Assembly: GCA_964030475.1 (NCBI GenBank)
Contig: CAXIPT010000002.1
Span: 13,002,270 to 13,066,269 of the forward strand
DNA from: Tethya wilhelma
Lineage: Eukaryota; Porifera; Demospongiae; Tethyida; Tethyidae
Direction: 5' to 3'
DNA length: 64,000 nt
Below are positions 44,627 through 54,939 of the stretch, one piece after another. Position 1 is the first letter of the stretch, and each line of letters starts with the position of its first letter. A program made the translations under genes and the position numbers. The notes under the pieces are model-generated. The model made no database searches, was not told the origin of the DNA, and saw nothing but the letters and a program-made list of their open reading frames with translations.

Positions 44627-45720
44627 TCAGTCAGAAAGGACTTCTCTTGTGAAGTTATTAACAGCTTGGGATATGGGTTTGTAGTAGAACTTTTTGAACA
44701 TTGAATCGGATGACCAGTCCGCAGTGGAGATAATCTCCGCAAGGTTGACACCCTTATCAAAGGCCACTGACACGGATGTAACTCTAACTGAGTGAGCCGT
44801 GTAAGAATCTGATACACCAGCATCCTTTAGAACCTGCTTTAGCCAGCGAGCTATCGTACGTAGCTGAGGTCACTGGATGGTGAGGCTTATTCAGGGAAAG
44901 GAAGAGTTTCCCACTCATCTGCCCATTCCTCCAGGAGGATGTATGGGCAATATACTCCCTCAGTGTCTCAACTGGACACAACACTGAACCCGGTAAGGGG
45001 TCATAGTGCGAGGAAATAGGCTTGTCAGGTCTGGCTGTTTTGGTTAAGGATACTAACCTAAAGACAGCACCATCCTCAGTTAGGGATAGGTATTGGAGGT
45101 CCAGAGCACAGAGGTCTGAAACTCTGTCAGCATTGGCGAGAGCAAGTAGCATCACCAACTTCAACGTGAGGTCCTTTATGCCCAGCGATGAAGAATCTCC
45201 TTTAGATTCTAAATGATTAAGAACTATGGAGACATTCCATCTACCTTTGTATCTAGGTTTAGGAGGTTGAATGTGGAACATACCTTTCATTAATCTTGAA
45301 ATCAGGGGGTGTTTCCCGATTGGGAATCCCTCGATCGGCAAGTGGGTTGAAGAGATGCTTGAGCGATAAGAATTCAATGTGCTGTACTGTTTCCCTTGAT
45401 CAAATTGGGATGACAAAAACTCGATCACCTCCTCTAAAGGTGCATTAGTGGGATTGATATCATTTGTTGAGCACCAGTTGCACCACAAGCGCCAACTACT
45501 TGAATATGATGCTTCTGTGTTGGGTCTCCAAGATGAGCATATGATTTGGATAGCCCTTTCCAAAAGTCTGTTATCTTCGAGTGAACTCCTGATACAGTCC
45601 ATGCGACTAGACTTAGGTGGCCTTGGAGTATCAGTGGGTGACTGTTTCCCCACGGGTCGGTCAGAATTGTTGGCTGGTCTGGGAGCAGAATTGGAATTTC
45701 CGTCATCATCTCTATTAGTA
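44627..45720 (-). pseudogene. DIRS tyrosine recombinase
   Basis: Overlaps the end of the RT/RNase H frame in another frame, the usual DIRS layout. The core-binding part is IICSSWRPNTEASYSSSWRL and STLNSYRSSISSTHLP; the catalytic domain has ALANADRVSDLCALDL (Arg I), the HSVR box (44783-44794) and FKKFYYK with the nucleophile Tyr (about 44679-44699), ending at TGA 44629-44627. A four-base duplication (CGTA, near 44855-44862) shifts the frame before HSVR, after SLNKPHHPVTSAT, where copy 2 reads on correctly. Confidence 0.88.
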
Positions 45721-47460
45721 GTGGAAACCATGTCTGAGACCTCCAAAGAGGTGTGATGATGATCACTTCGGGGACTTCCTCGGCCTTGATCTTCGCTAGA
45801 CAGCGACCTATCAGGCAAAAGGGAGGAAAGGCATATCCCTTCCCTATGTTCCATGGCTGGTAAAGAGCATCCACTGCTGTTGCACTGGGGTCTGCTTTCC
45901 AACTGTAGTATGTTGGTAGTTTCGCCGAGAGGCGGGATGCAAAGAGATCCACTGTGCATGGGCCTCTTTTCGACATTAGTGTGGTCATATCTAGTGACCA
46001 CTCGGATGAATCCATTCTTGCCCTCGACTCCATGTCTGCTACCTGATTCAGAGAACCTGGTAGATGCTCTGCCGATATGGTGATTTTCCGCTGTAAGCAC
46101 CATTCTCACATTTCTAAGGCTATTCTCGTGATGATTGGGGAGTGAGTACCTCCCATCTTGTTGATGTGTGCCATTTTCAGATGAATATGCATGCATGTTG
46201 CCTTCCTCCGCTGCATAGTATTGGACAGCTAACCAAGTGGCCAACAACTCCTTGGCATTGATGTGGAGGTGTATTTCTTGTTGGCTCCAAACTCCTCCTG
46301 TGGAATCCCTGGGGTTGACTCGGGTTGCTCCCCATCCTTGGTTTGAAGCATCGGATTCCAAAATCATCGAGGGCTGCATTGGTAGTATTGGCTTGGAATT
46401 CCAATGGTGAGACTCCTCTGCCCACCACTTCAGGTCCATCCTCGCTCTCTGATTCAATTGCACAACCGTGTCGTATGAGCCGTGAAGGTTGAGGGAGTCG
46501 TTTCTCAACTGTTGAAGACCTCGATAATGCAAGGGAGCAGGAAATACCGCTGGTTTGAAAGAGGTCATTATCTTGGCCAATTCCCTGATACTCAAGGTCC
46601 CCCTCTTCAGAAGAGATTTGCATTGAGACCGAAGGGACGATAACTTCTCTCGAGTTACCGACAAGGTCATGGTCAGGGTGTTGATCAGGTAGCCTAGGAA
46701 TTCTATCTCCTGTGTCGGACCTGGAATCAATTTCTCCTCGTTTAGCAGGAAGCCCAGAGATGTTAGAATTGAACAGCACTTGTGATAGTTGTGTTTCAGA
46801 TCTTCTTCTGTCTTCCCTAAGATCAGAAGGTCGTCCAGGTACATCAGACAGCGTATACCTTGTTCCCTCAGTTGTGACAAAACTGGGCGGAGAAGTTTGG
46901 TGAAAACAAAGGGAGCATAGCTGAGACCGAAAGGGAGGCAGGTAAACTGAAAAAGTCTGTTCCTCCATCTGAACTGGAGAAACTTCCTGTGGGCTTGGTT
47001 GATGGGGACTGAAAAGTATGCCTCCTTTAAATCCAATTTGGCCATGAAGTCTCCTTTTTGGATGATGTCCTTCACGCCTCTTATGTCTTCCATCTTGAAG
47101 TGAGATATGCGAATGTGCTGATTCAGCTTCTTGAGGTTTATGACTGGTCTCCATCTGTTGCCCTTTTTGGGGACAACAAACATTGGGCTCGTGAAGTGTG
47201 CTTCTGTCAAGGGAACTTCTTCCACCGCATTCTTTTGTATTAGACTTGCAATCTCCTGGTTGAGTGCTGATTCTTCTACCTTGGTCATGTGGTAGTTGTG
47301 GCATATTGGTTGTCGTGGAGGATCCGACTCGAAAGGAATCAAGTACCCTGCAACTGCCTGGTGAATCCAAGTGTCTTGAGTTAGTGATTGCCATTGCGGT
47401 ATGTGATGCTTGATACAGTTGCCTGCTAAAAGGGGTGGAGTCTGATCCTGTGTTAGTTTT
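45434..47460 (-). pseudogene. DIRS reverse transcriptase and RNase H
   Basis: RT motifs: SPMFVVPKKGNRWRPVINLK, DLKEAYFSVPI, FTCLPFGLSYAPFVFTKLL and YLDD (about 46841-46830). The thumb follows, then RNase H with LESDASNQGWGA and NAKELLA. Near 46187-46196 a repeated ATGC shifts the frame: the correct product continues in the next frame (KMAHINKMGGTHS, EHLPGSLNQVADMESR, then CTVDLFASRLSAKLPTYYSW and the conserved tail LSLVAWTVSG) down to 45434. A TGA in that frame at 46108-46106 is a second lesion. The frame is open well upstream of the first Met and overlaps the gag end, so initiation probably involves read-through or frameshifting. Confidence 0.88.
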
Positions 47461-47748
47461 GCTTCCTGTTTGGGTTGTTGTCTGACTGGTTGTTCTGTGG
47501 GCCCAGTCTGTTGAATACACTCTGGTTCCCTCTGTTCGAGTGGAATCTCTGTCTCCCTCGGGAGGATGCTCTGTTGTATGGGTTGAATACCTTTCCGCCG
47601 GACCCCGCACCATACCCGCTGGTCCGGCCCCCTCGAAAAAACTTCTGTTTGGAAGGCCCTGCTCCTGTGCTGCGTTGAGCTTCTCTGCTTGCCTTGTTGG
47701 CAATAGTTGAGGCCTTCCAGATTGCTGTGTCCGCTTCCACTTGTGCAA
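46177..47748 (-). other. Long overlapping open frame across DIRS gag end and RT
   Basis: A 523-codon frame, rich in Ser, Arg, Gln and Thr, overlapping gag and RT on the same strand but in the third frame. It has no recognised domain, and its composition looks like an off-frame translation. I list it only because its length is unusual for a shadow frame. Confidence 0.25.
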
Positions 47749-48618
47749 CCACTTCTTTCATGAAGCTCGAACCAAAGAGATCCTTCCCGGTGTTGGAGCA
47801 GTCTCCTTTGGCGTACTTGGAGAGTTTGGGGTTGACTGAGTGTAAGATACTAGCTCTCCTCTTTTCACTTATGATGTTATTGGCATTTCCCAGGAATACA
47901 AGTGCACGCTGTATCATGTCCAGAACGACTGGGGCTTGAACGAGATCAGTATTCTCGGTTAGGTTTTGGTCTAGCAGTTGTGACCAAAGGCCGCATAATG
48001 GAGGAGTAGCATTCAATACTGCTGTTTGGATCTGTTTCAGATCGCCATCCCTGGTATTGTTAATCTTGCCCTTCCAAAAGGTTTGAAGGAAATTGTCAAC
48101 TTCTGGTGTGGTAGTTGCCTTGCAGTCTGGTTTGGGATCTGCTTTGAGCATTGCTTTCCTTTCTTTTTTAGACAGGCTCCGTCTGAAGTGTTTCTGTAGG
48201 TATTCCTCAATCAAGGAAGGGGGTTTGAAGTGATACTCGTCCTCCTCGCATCCTGCTAAGATGGGATCAAAGCATTGGGAAGAAGATGCCTCAGCTTTGT
48301 TTCGCTTCGGATTAGGCTCATTCACCTCCTTATCTGCAATGAGGCTAGGGTTGCGTTTCCCTAGCTTGTTAAGAACTGTGGGGTCAGCCACAGCCTGCTT
48401 GGTGTTTGGTAGCTCCGGGTTGTCAGCCCCGTTGCCGCCATCTGTACCGCTAGGGTCAGTTCGGGTGTCAGCCGAATGACTCTCTGGGACCTCTGAGATA
48501 TTAGAAGTGCGTTGTACTTATTGGGGTTACTTGCGATTGCTCTTAGGTCTCCTTCGCTTAGCGCGTCCAAGGACACGTTGTCCTCTTCTGAAGCTGAGTC
48601 TGAGTCTCGAGTCGACAT
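47453..48618 (-). pseudogene. DIRS gag-like ORF
   Basis: Two overlapping frames: 48618-48361 (85 codons, an acidic Ser/Asp-rich start MSTRDSDSASEEDNVSLDAL) and 48391-47453 (312 codons). The second contains a helical capsid-like middle region (LVQAPVVLDMIQRALVFLGN) and an Arg/Gly-rich C-terminus (FFRGGRTSGYGAGSGGKVF, NRASSRGRQRF) suited to nucleic-acid binding. A frameshift between them near 48400-48450 would join the pieces, since the second frame is open upstream of its first Met. There is no zinc knuckle, as is common for DIRS gag. Confidence 0.75.
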
Positions 48619-48707
48619 TTGAGATCGAGCTGGTTAGGAATACTCCAAACTATTCACTTTCTTTGAGCTTGGTAAAAAAAAACACGTTGGCTGTCAGCGA
48701 GCAAGAA

Positions 48708-48838
48708 AGAAGACTGAAAAGGCGCCAATGGATCACGTGAGATAAATGAATTTGATTATACTTTGAACTTGCTGTCAGAGAGTGAGATTCAAGACTAAAC
48801 ACACTGTTAGGTCGGAACTGGAAACTCCGAAGTACAAT
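48708..48838. repeat. DIRS right terminal repeat (element 5' end)
   Basis: From GAAAAGGCGCCAATGGATCA to the end GAAGTACAAT; inverse of the left repeat up to GTTAGGTC, with an extra outer part matched only by the internal region of copy 2. Confidence 0.88.
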
Positions 48839-50743
48839 GGAGCATGCATGCAGCTACACTGATGAGGATAGTGTTGTGTTCACGGGAGCTGCTTCAGTTG
48901 GTTTGACGATGTCAAAGGATCTTGAAACTACCACATAAATAGCATCTCCAATTCACGGTGCATGATCTGTATAAAATAATGTCTGCTAGCTATAGTGTCC
49001 AGGATTATAATTGTATCATTATTAGACTCTGATTGGGAATTTCTTGGCAGTGACCACGTAGTTTGGATGCATCTAATGCACATTTGCATCCATGGAATGC
49101 ATTGAGCATTGCAAATACATTCTGCTTTTGCTTAAGTTGTCATTATCCCTTTCGCTTGATGAAAGTTTTAATCCGGCAGCAAATCAGCAATTGCCGGCAC
49201 CATCTCGAAATTCACATGATTCTGATAAGGTTCAAAGAGAAGTAGAATGGAAAGCCAATTAAATGGAAAAATCCTGTTGCACGCTATATTCTTACAAACC
49301 AATGAATAGCAGAATACAAAATGGCACTATTGTAAAACTAAGTTTGAAGTTTCTAGTGAAACATAAATAATTATTGTGCTCTGAATGGACGAAACCGTGA
49401 GGCATTTCTGATAAATACCCAACAGAAACAATTCTGTAAAATGACCTGCTTCCATTTTCCTGTTTGGAGAAGGCTTATAAAGTCCTGTCTCCACCATTCA
49501 AACAGCCTCTTGCAGGCAATCACAAACAACTTTACTGGCTAGTTCTAGTATTCTGAGCTAATGGAACGTTCTAGAACACACATTCAAATTAATGGCTTTC
49601 TAAATCTGATTGGCCAATTCAATTGAGGTAACATATATGTGCATGCGCAAATATGCCAACACCGTATCTACCCATCAACCAGAATTATATATATATATAG
49701 TCTATAGCAAGAAAAGAGAAGAAAGACCTGCATGTTTTTGTAGCTGTAGCCTACGCTTCCCAAATAAATTTGGAAGTTGTCTCATGTGCTAGACCCTTAT
49801 CCCTATCTACTCTAAGGAATTGCTTGTTGACTCCTGCCTTTCTTGTCAGCTAAATTCTCAGTGTGGATCCCATGCACGTACAGAGAGGCTGGAACTCAGC
49901 TGAGCTCAGTTTTGCTTGTGTTTTATAATGTATATATTTTTACATTCACCGGTTTGGTGTTGGAAAGATCTATAGGACTAAAAGAATATACTCAGTTTTG
50001 GGCTTTGACTGCATTTTGTGAGTGGATGACTGCTACAAATTCTCTTTAGGAACAAGAAGGGAAGAGTAAATGCCCAAAAGATCTGTTGGACAAGCCCTAT
50101 GTACAGCAATGTTAACTGTGAATATCTGGCTTTCAAATTTGTGATAGCTCACAACAATTAAGAAACTTATACATTTGTGCAAGAGGGAAATAATATATGT
50201 ATATTTCCCGGATGGCTGTGCTCTTCGCATGGCTATATATAGCATAATTATGCAAGAGTTTTATAGCAGGCTTTTATTTGAATCTGCATTTGAAATCCAT
50301 GCAAAATTTGCTACATCATACTAGACAAGCCTTAATGACCCTGAGAAACTACTGAAATGTGCAATGCCTCACATAAAGCAATTGTTTCTATAATTGTAGA
50401 AAAGCTGTCCACCTATTTTCATGAAACTACCAAATTATGTTAGTTTGTAAGTGCATGTGAAAGGAAATGCCTTGTATCATGGCTTTGTGATGTGAAACTA
50501 CCGAATTGTGCAAGAGAATATAGAATGTGTTGTAAAGCAATTGTTCCTATAATATTGTGCCATGTACTGCCTATATATAAGTGCTCTAGAACATTACCAA
50601 ATTGTGCAAGCCTTAAGTGTAAAGCTGAGCATGATGTGAATAAAGTGTGCAATAACCATCTGTGCAATATGAAAGAATATTGCCCAGCTACTGACCAATG
50701 AATCAGAGTGCTTATCATACATATGGTAGTACGTATAGTATAT
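48839..50743. other. Noncoding interval with one 0.3-kb dispersed repeat
   Basis: No gene is recognised. It holds repeat copy 49554-49870 and an AT-rich segment whose GAAACTACCAAATTGTGCAAG-like strings recur at about 50490, 50600 and 53035. Confidence 0.6.
49554..49870. repeat. 0.3-kb dispersed repeat, copy 1
   Basis: From TGAGCTAATGGAACGTTCTA to CAGTGTGGATCC. Nearly identical to 51152-51459; copy 1 has about 11 extra bases (ACTCCTGCCTT) near its end. Confidence 0.9.
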
Positions 50744-51600
50744 AGGAATGGGCCGCTGTCCCATAGACACAATACAAAATTAATGTTTATCACCATAAAA
50801 ATCTAGCAAGACAAAGTTAAACCTTCAAACTTGCTCAGAAAGCTCTCTCAGACAGATTAACAAACGCTTGCATGGCCTAAAACTCACAGAAGCTTTCATA
50901 AGCACTCGTAGCGAGCGCTAGTTAGAAGCTACACCCACGCAATTTTGTTCTCACTTACTTACTTACTAACTGACTTACTTGAAAGCGATTTCCAGAGAAA
51001 CAAAGACGTTGAGCTTGTTTTGACTACACAGAGCAACTTGTTCTCATCTGGACTAGTGCCTTTTACACTCGCTTTCTGCCCAAATCTGTTAAAACAAGAG
51101 CTAGAAAGCTTTAAAACTTAGTATATAAATTCATACACTTCAATACACTTCTGAGCTAATGGAACGTTCTAGAACACACATTCAAATTAATGGCTTTCTA
51201 AATCTGATTGGCCAATTCAATTGAGGTAACATATATGTGCATGCGCAAATATGCCAACACCGTATTTACCCATCAACCAGAATTATATATATATATAGTC
51301 TATAGCAAGAAAAGAGAAGAAAGACCTGCATGTTTTTGTAGCTGTAGCCCACGCTTCCCAAATAAATTTGGAAGTTGTCTCATGTGCTAGACCCTTATCC
51401 CTATCTACTCTAAGGAATTGCTTGTTGTTTCTTGTCAGCTAAATTCTCAGTGTGGATCCTAATGCAGCCATCTTTTGTATGTAGAGGTCAAAGGTTGTTA
51501 TCTATCCACGTGGCATTTAACGCGCATGCGCATTAGCCTAATTGTACTGCTACTCAAGCTTTTTGTAAGGACTTACTAAGTCCCTGATATAGTCTCCTCA
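50744..51600 (+). mobile_element. TAGGAATGGGC / CTGTCCCATAGACAC family element, interrupted copy
   Basis: Starts AGGAATGGGCCGCTGTCCCA and runs through the AAACTTGCTCAGA, CACTCGTAG-CGAGCGCTAG and ATTTCCAGAGAAAC blocks found again at 58976-59640. The insert 51152-51459 splits it. Confidence 0.7.
51152..51459. repeat. 0.3-kb dispersed repeat, copy 2, inserted in another repeat
   Basis: The same sequence as copy 1. It interrupts the TAGGAATGGGC-GACTGTCCC family element: the sequence on the left (TTCATACACTTCAATACACTT) and on the right (TAATGCAGCCATCTTTTGTA) is contiguous in other copies (compare 59540-59570). This shows it is a mobile insert. Confidence 0.85.
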
Positions 51601-51629
51601 CTTTGTTTAGTGTTAAAAAAAGTGAATGA

Positions 51630-52122
51630 ACAAGTATAGTAAAAATTTTATAAAAATTACAGTGTAGGAATGGGAAGTGTGGTAAAAAGTAAGGAAACAA
51701 GGCATGTCGCAATTTTGGCACATGACAACTTAATTTTTTTATGCTTAAGTAGAGTATTGAGGAACAACTTTGCCTAGATTGCCTGCTTATATACTTTGCC
51801 CCACTTAGCTAGCTAACAGTTAAGTTCCATACCTCAATTAATCCATTGGCACTCCCTGTCAGTAATCCGACCATAAGATGGCACACTCTGCAGCATACTG
51901 ATTGGCATGCATGATCTATGAATTCAAACCATAATTTTATCCAGGCATGTACAACATTGTTTGAAGCATATCAATATTAATTTTCATATGACAGGATGTA
52001 TGAGGAATAAAAATGAAAATAAAGTAGTCATGTGCCGAAATTGCGACATGACTTGTTTCCTTACTTTTTACCGCACTGCCCATTCCTACTGTAATTTTTT
52101 ATGAAATTTTTACTATACTTGT
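51630..52122. mobile_element. Palindromic MITE, TAGGAATGGGCAGTGC family, copy 1
   Basis: Roughly 95-bp inverted ends (CAAGTATAGTAAAAATTTTA ... GTAGGAATGGGAAGTGTGG ... GGCACATGAC and the inverse at 52025-52122) around an AT-rich centre. Confidence 0.85.
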
Positions 52123-52345
52123 AGAACATATAAGTCCCATAATAAGGAGTGTTAATTCATGCTTGCTAAATTTACCTAGAAAGTGAGTCAGCTGTGGTTC
52201 TGTCAAGTGGAAATATTCATCTTTCAGTCAATTGTAAATAGTGCACACTAACAAATTTAAATTTAATGGGCATGATCAGCAAGTGTGCATTGAAGCTTAG
52301 CGCTCACTGGAGCTAGACGCTGAAAAGCTTGAAATCTCAGGAACT

Positions 52346-52693
52346 ACCGTATACTAGACTAACCCCTGAGTCACAAAATTTTCCCACCAACGAAAATTTT
52401 TCTGAGGTCAAAGGTCACGATACTCGCCATGCGCACGTTGTCAAAGTCTTCAGTCTCTGTATCTTGCCCGTCTTTTCAAGAAGTTTGCAGTCTAAATAGC
52501 TAGTATCTAGCTAGAATAGTCATTCTATTGTACATGTATACCACAGCAGATAAACTGTCACAAGACCTTCAAGCGCTGTAAGTTGGAGATAGTTAAGTCA
52601 CGAAAATTAAAACTACAAATATTTTCTTCTGAAGCGCGGTCTAGGCTTTTCACGAAAATTTACACCACTGAAAATTTCCCACTATACAGTATG
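52346..52693. mobile_element. Nonautonomous TIR element, CCGTATAG/GGGAAATTTTC family
   Basis: The left end CTACCGTATACTAGACTAAC...AAAATTTTC and right end GAAAATTTCCCACTATACAG resemble the ends of the element at 27178-27356. Confidence 0.55.
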
Positions 52694-52794
52694 TAAATTG
52701 CTATGTGCATGTAATTATTATTTTACCTTCGGGTATTGCACTATTTAAGACTGAAGCTGCTGTTCTTAAGGTGATGATTAGAGTGAACAAACTC

Positions 52795-52804
52795 ACGCAC
52801 ACAC

Positions 52805-52837
<33 letters not shown>

Positions 52838-52847
52838 TCCAGTATGN

Positions 52848-52917
<70 letters not shown>
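52795..52917. repeat. (CA)n, assembly gap, then (GA)n
   Basis: A CA tract, the n at 52847, and a pure GA tract of 70 bp. A direct join of two different microsatellites through an n suggests an imprecise gap join. Confidence 0.85.
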
Positions 52918-52920
<3 letters not shown>

Positions 52921-53209
52921 CTACCATAACCTAGGTGTGCATGTGCAATAATAAGAGTTAGCTACCAAATTATTTTATAATTTGTAAGTGCATACATGTG
53001 AAAGAAATGCCTTGTATTGCCTTAATGACTAAAGAAACTACCAAATCAGTGTGCAAGATAATTTATGCCTTGTAAAGCAATTGTTCCTATAATTGTGAAG
53101 CAATTGTTCCTTTATTTGTAAAGAAACTGTCCACCTACCTTCATGAAACTACCAGATTGTGTTAACTTAAATATACCTTGTGTAACAGGTAGTATACATA
53201 TAGTAGGAA

Positions 53210-53380
53210 AGAGCTGAATGTCCCATAGACACAATACAAAATGTTTATCAGTAAAAAAATCTAACAAAACAAAGCTTAAAGTATTCAAAGTTGCTCAAAG
53301 GCTCTCTCTGACAGATTACCAACTGAACTTCTCTGATCACTCGTAAAGAACATTAGTGGGAAGCCAAATTAGTGCCATTT
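53210..53380 (+). mobile_element. CTGTCCCATAGACAC family fragment
   Basis: Contains GTCCCATAGACACAATACAA, the TTGCTCAAAGGCTCTCTCTG block and the CACTCGTAAAGAACATTAGT block of the family; truncated. Confidence 0.6.
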
Positions 53381-53604
53381 TTATTCTCCTAATTAATGTT
53401 AGTATGTAAGTATGTACGTTAGGAGAACAAAAATCACCCCCAAGATTCTAGGATCTTCCTTTCTTGAAGAAAACTGAGAAAATTAGAAATTGTAATCAGA
53501 AACAAAAGGTATAATAATTCCAACCAAAGATATAAACTGATTTATAATGCCTCGCACTAATACATTCGGCAAGTAACAATTATATTTGTACTAATATAGC
53601 TCAC

Positions 53605-53710
53605 TTGTTTATGATGGTGACTTGGTCTTGTATTAGGTTATTATCACCGATAATGATAGGGCCTCCCTTGGCAAAGATCTGTGCACTTGGTTGAACGACA
53701 GTTTGACTTC
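53605..53710 (-). CDS. DCTN6: Dynactin subunit 6 (p27) homologue, beta-helix exon
   Basis: Acceptor CTCCTTGTAG| and donor AACAA|GTGAGC frame two bases, 34 codons and two bases. The peptide SQTVVQPSAQIFAKGGPIII followed by GDNNLIQDQVTIIN matches the left-handed beta-helix repeat of DCTN6 (in the human protein the equivalent region has the I-x-AEAGPI-x-IGE-x-N-x-IEEQ pattern). DCTN6 is a pointed-end subunit of dynactin, acting with dynein on microtubules. The rest of the protein downstream (toward lower coordinates) was not found; a transposon fragment starts at 53380, so the gene may be truncated or continue beyond the repeats. Its 5' side faces the M20 peptidase gene. Confidence 0.8.
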
Positions 53711-53951
53711 CTACAAGGAGAGATGTGGATTGTGACAAGCCATGAATTCTTTTCATAGGCCTATTCCAAAAACTGACTCAGTAGAACTTATAGCCTTGTA
53801 ACCATAGCTACAAGCCGTTCCCTCTTTTCAGTACACATTTAACGTGAATTGATGTTTGTCTGGTATGCATGATATAGCTGAGAATGTGCTATAGCATGCA
53901 ATACCCTCAGTCAGTACTAACTGACTATCCACTACTAGTGTGCTTCAGTAC

Positions 53952-53983
53952 CTACAGCAGAAACCTTGGCTATCTTGAACGAG
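53952..53983 (-). CDS. DCTN6: Candidate upstream DCTN6 exon
   Basis: Acceptor TTATTATCAG| and donor GTAG|GTACTG frame 32 bases that read SFKIAKVSAV and leave one base, exactly the phase needed by the exon at 53710. The peptide matches the SVKIAPGAVV start of animal DCTN6. About 12 residues found between these regions in other animals are missing, so one more small exon may be hidden in between, or the copy is damaged. Confidence 0.5.
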
Positions 53984-54400
53984 CTGATAATAAAATTAAT
54001 GGGTAAGAGCATTGGTCATTGCATTAATAGTTACTGTTCTCCATAATTATAGTATAATATATGATATCATTACTAACCCAGTATTCTTTGCTTGAGACTT
54101 GAAACTCATTCAAGTTTAAATATTACTTTCTAGATATATATAGTATATTCAAGTATTTAGATAAATAAATTCATAGATAGTTTCATACTCCTCATGCTAA
54201 TGGTGGTGCACAAGTGTTGCTGGAGCTAGAGTGCAGGTTTAGTGGTTTGAGCTGGTGTGGGTGCTGCCATTGAGATTTTATAGTTCAGTAAGTTAGATGT
54301 AATACTGCTCAGTCTGTAAGAGCACTATGTATACTTGTCTGGAATTCTAGATCTGGTGTATAAACTTATAATAAGTTTAACCAACAAGGAACCTTGTTTA

Positions 54401-54766
54401 TACAAGTAGTAAAAATTTCAAAAAATAAGCAGTGTAGGAATGGGCAGTGCACTAAAAAGTATTGGAACAAGGATGGTCTCAATTTCGGCACATGACTACT
54501 TCATTTTCATTTTTGATCCCTCATTGATAATTGTCGTAAATGGTTCACAGAATGATCTGTATACTTGAATAGCTAATCAGTATGGATCACATACTAATGG
54601 TTCAAATTTCTACCAATCTTATCACTTAGCTAATAAGTGGAACAAACTATGGCAGGCAGGATTAAATTACTGGCCAAGACTTGGGCACAAAAATGAAGTA
54701 GTCATGTGCCGAAATTGAGACCATCCTTGTTCCAATACTTTTTACAGCACTGCCCATTCCTACACC
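54401..54766. mobile_element. Palindromic MITE, TAGGAATGGGCAGTGC family, copy 2
   Basis: The left end ACAAGTAGTAAAAATTTC...GTAGGAATGGGCAGTGC and the inverted right end GCACTGCCCATTCCTAC bracket about 170 bp of unique sequence. It lies 170 bp upstream of the M20 peptidase start, between it and the DCTN6 exons. Confidence 0.88.
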
Positions 54767-54776
54767 CGGCTATATT

Positions 54777-54848
54777 ATGATTACAACTTGTGACGACCAT
54801 TTCTAATAGACCTTACCCATGGTCGTTGTAATCATAAGCTTCGCGAGA
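54777..54848. promoter_or_regulatory. Putative promoter elements of the M20 peptidase gene
   Basis: ATGATTACAACTTGTGACGA and GGTCGTTGTAATCAT form an imperfect inverted repeat (54777-54834), followed by TCGCGAGA (54841-54848), which matches the core of the TCTCGCGAGA promoter motif known from animal housekeeping genes. Position fits a transcription start before the ATG at 54940 (or 54946). Function is inferred. Confidence 0.35.
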
Positions 54849-54939
54849 TGTTAACAATCGCGATATCGAGGGTGAAGCAATAATTATTAAGAAATTGTGA
54901 GGTCATTTTGTAATTACATGGTTCCTCCCCTTCCCTTTT

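Larger units (their letters stand above)
44113..48838 (-). mobile_element. Nearly full-length DIRS-type tyrosine-recombinase retrotransposon
   Basis: Minus-strand order gag-like, RT/RNase H, tyrosine recombinase; there is no integrase or protease. The ends are inverted repeats (44184-44290 against 48708-48814). An internal region at 44363-44450 is complementary to the left end, the arrangement used by DIRS elements to complete a circular intermediate. No target duplication is evident, as expected for recombinase-mediated insertion. Coding frames contain a stop and frameshifts, so this copy is probably inactive. Confidence 0.93.
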
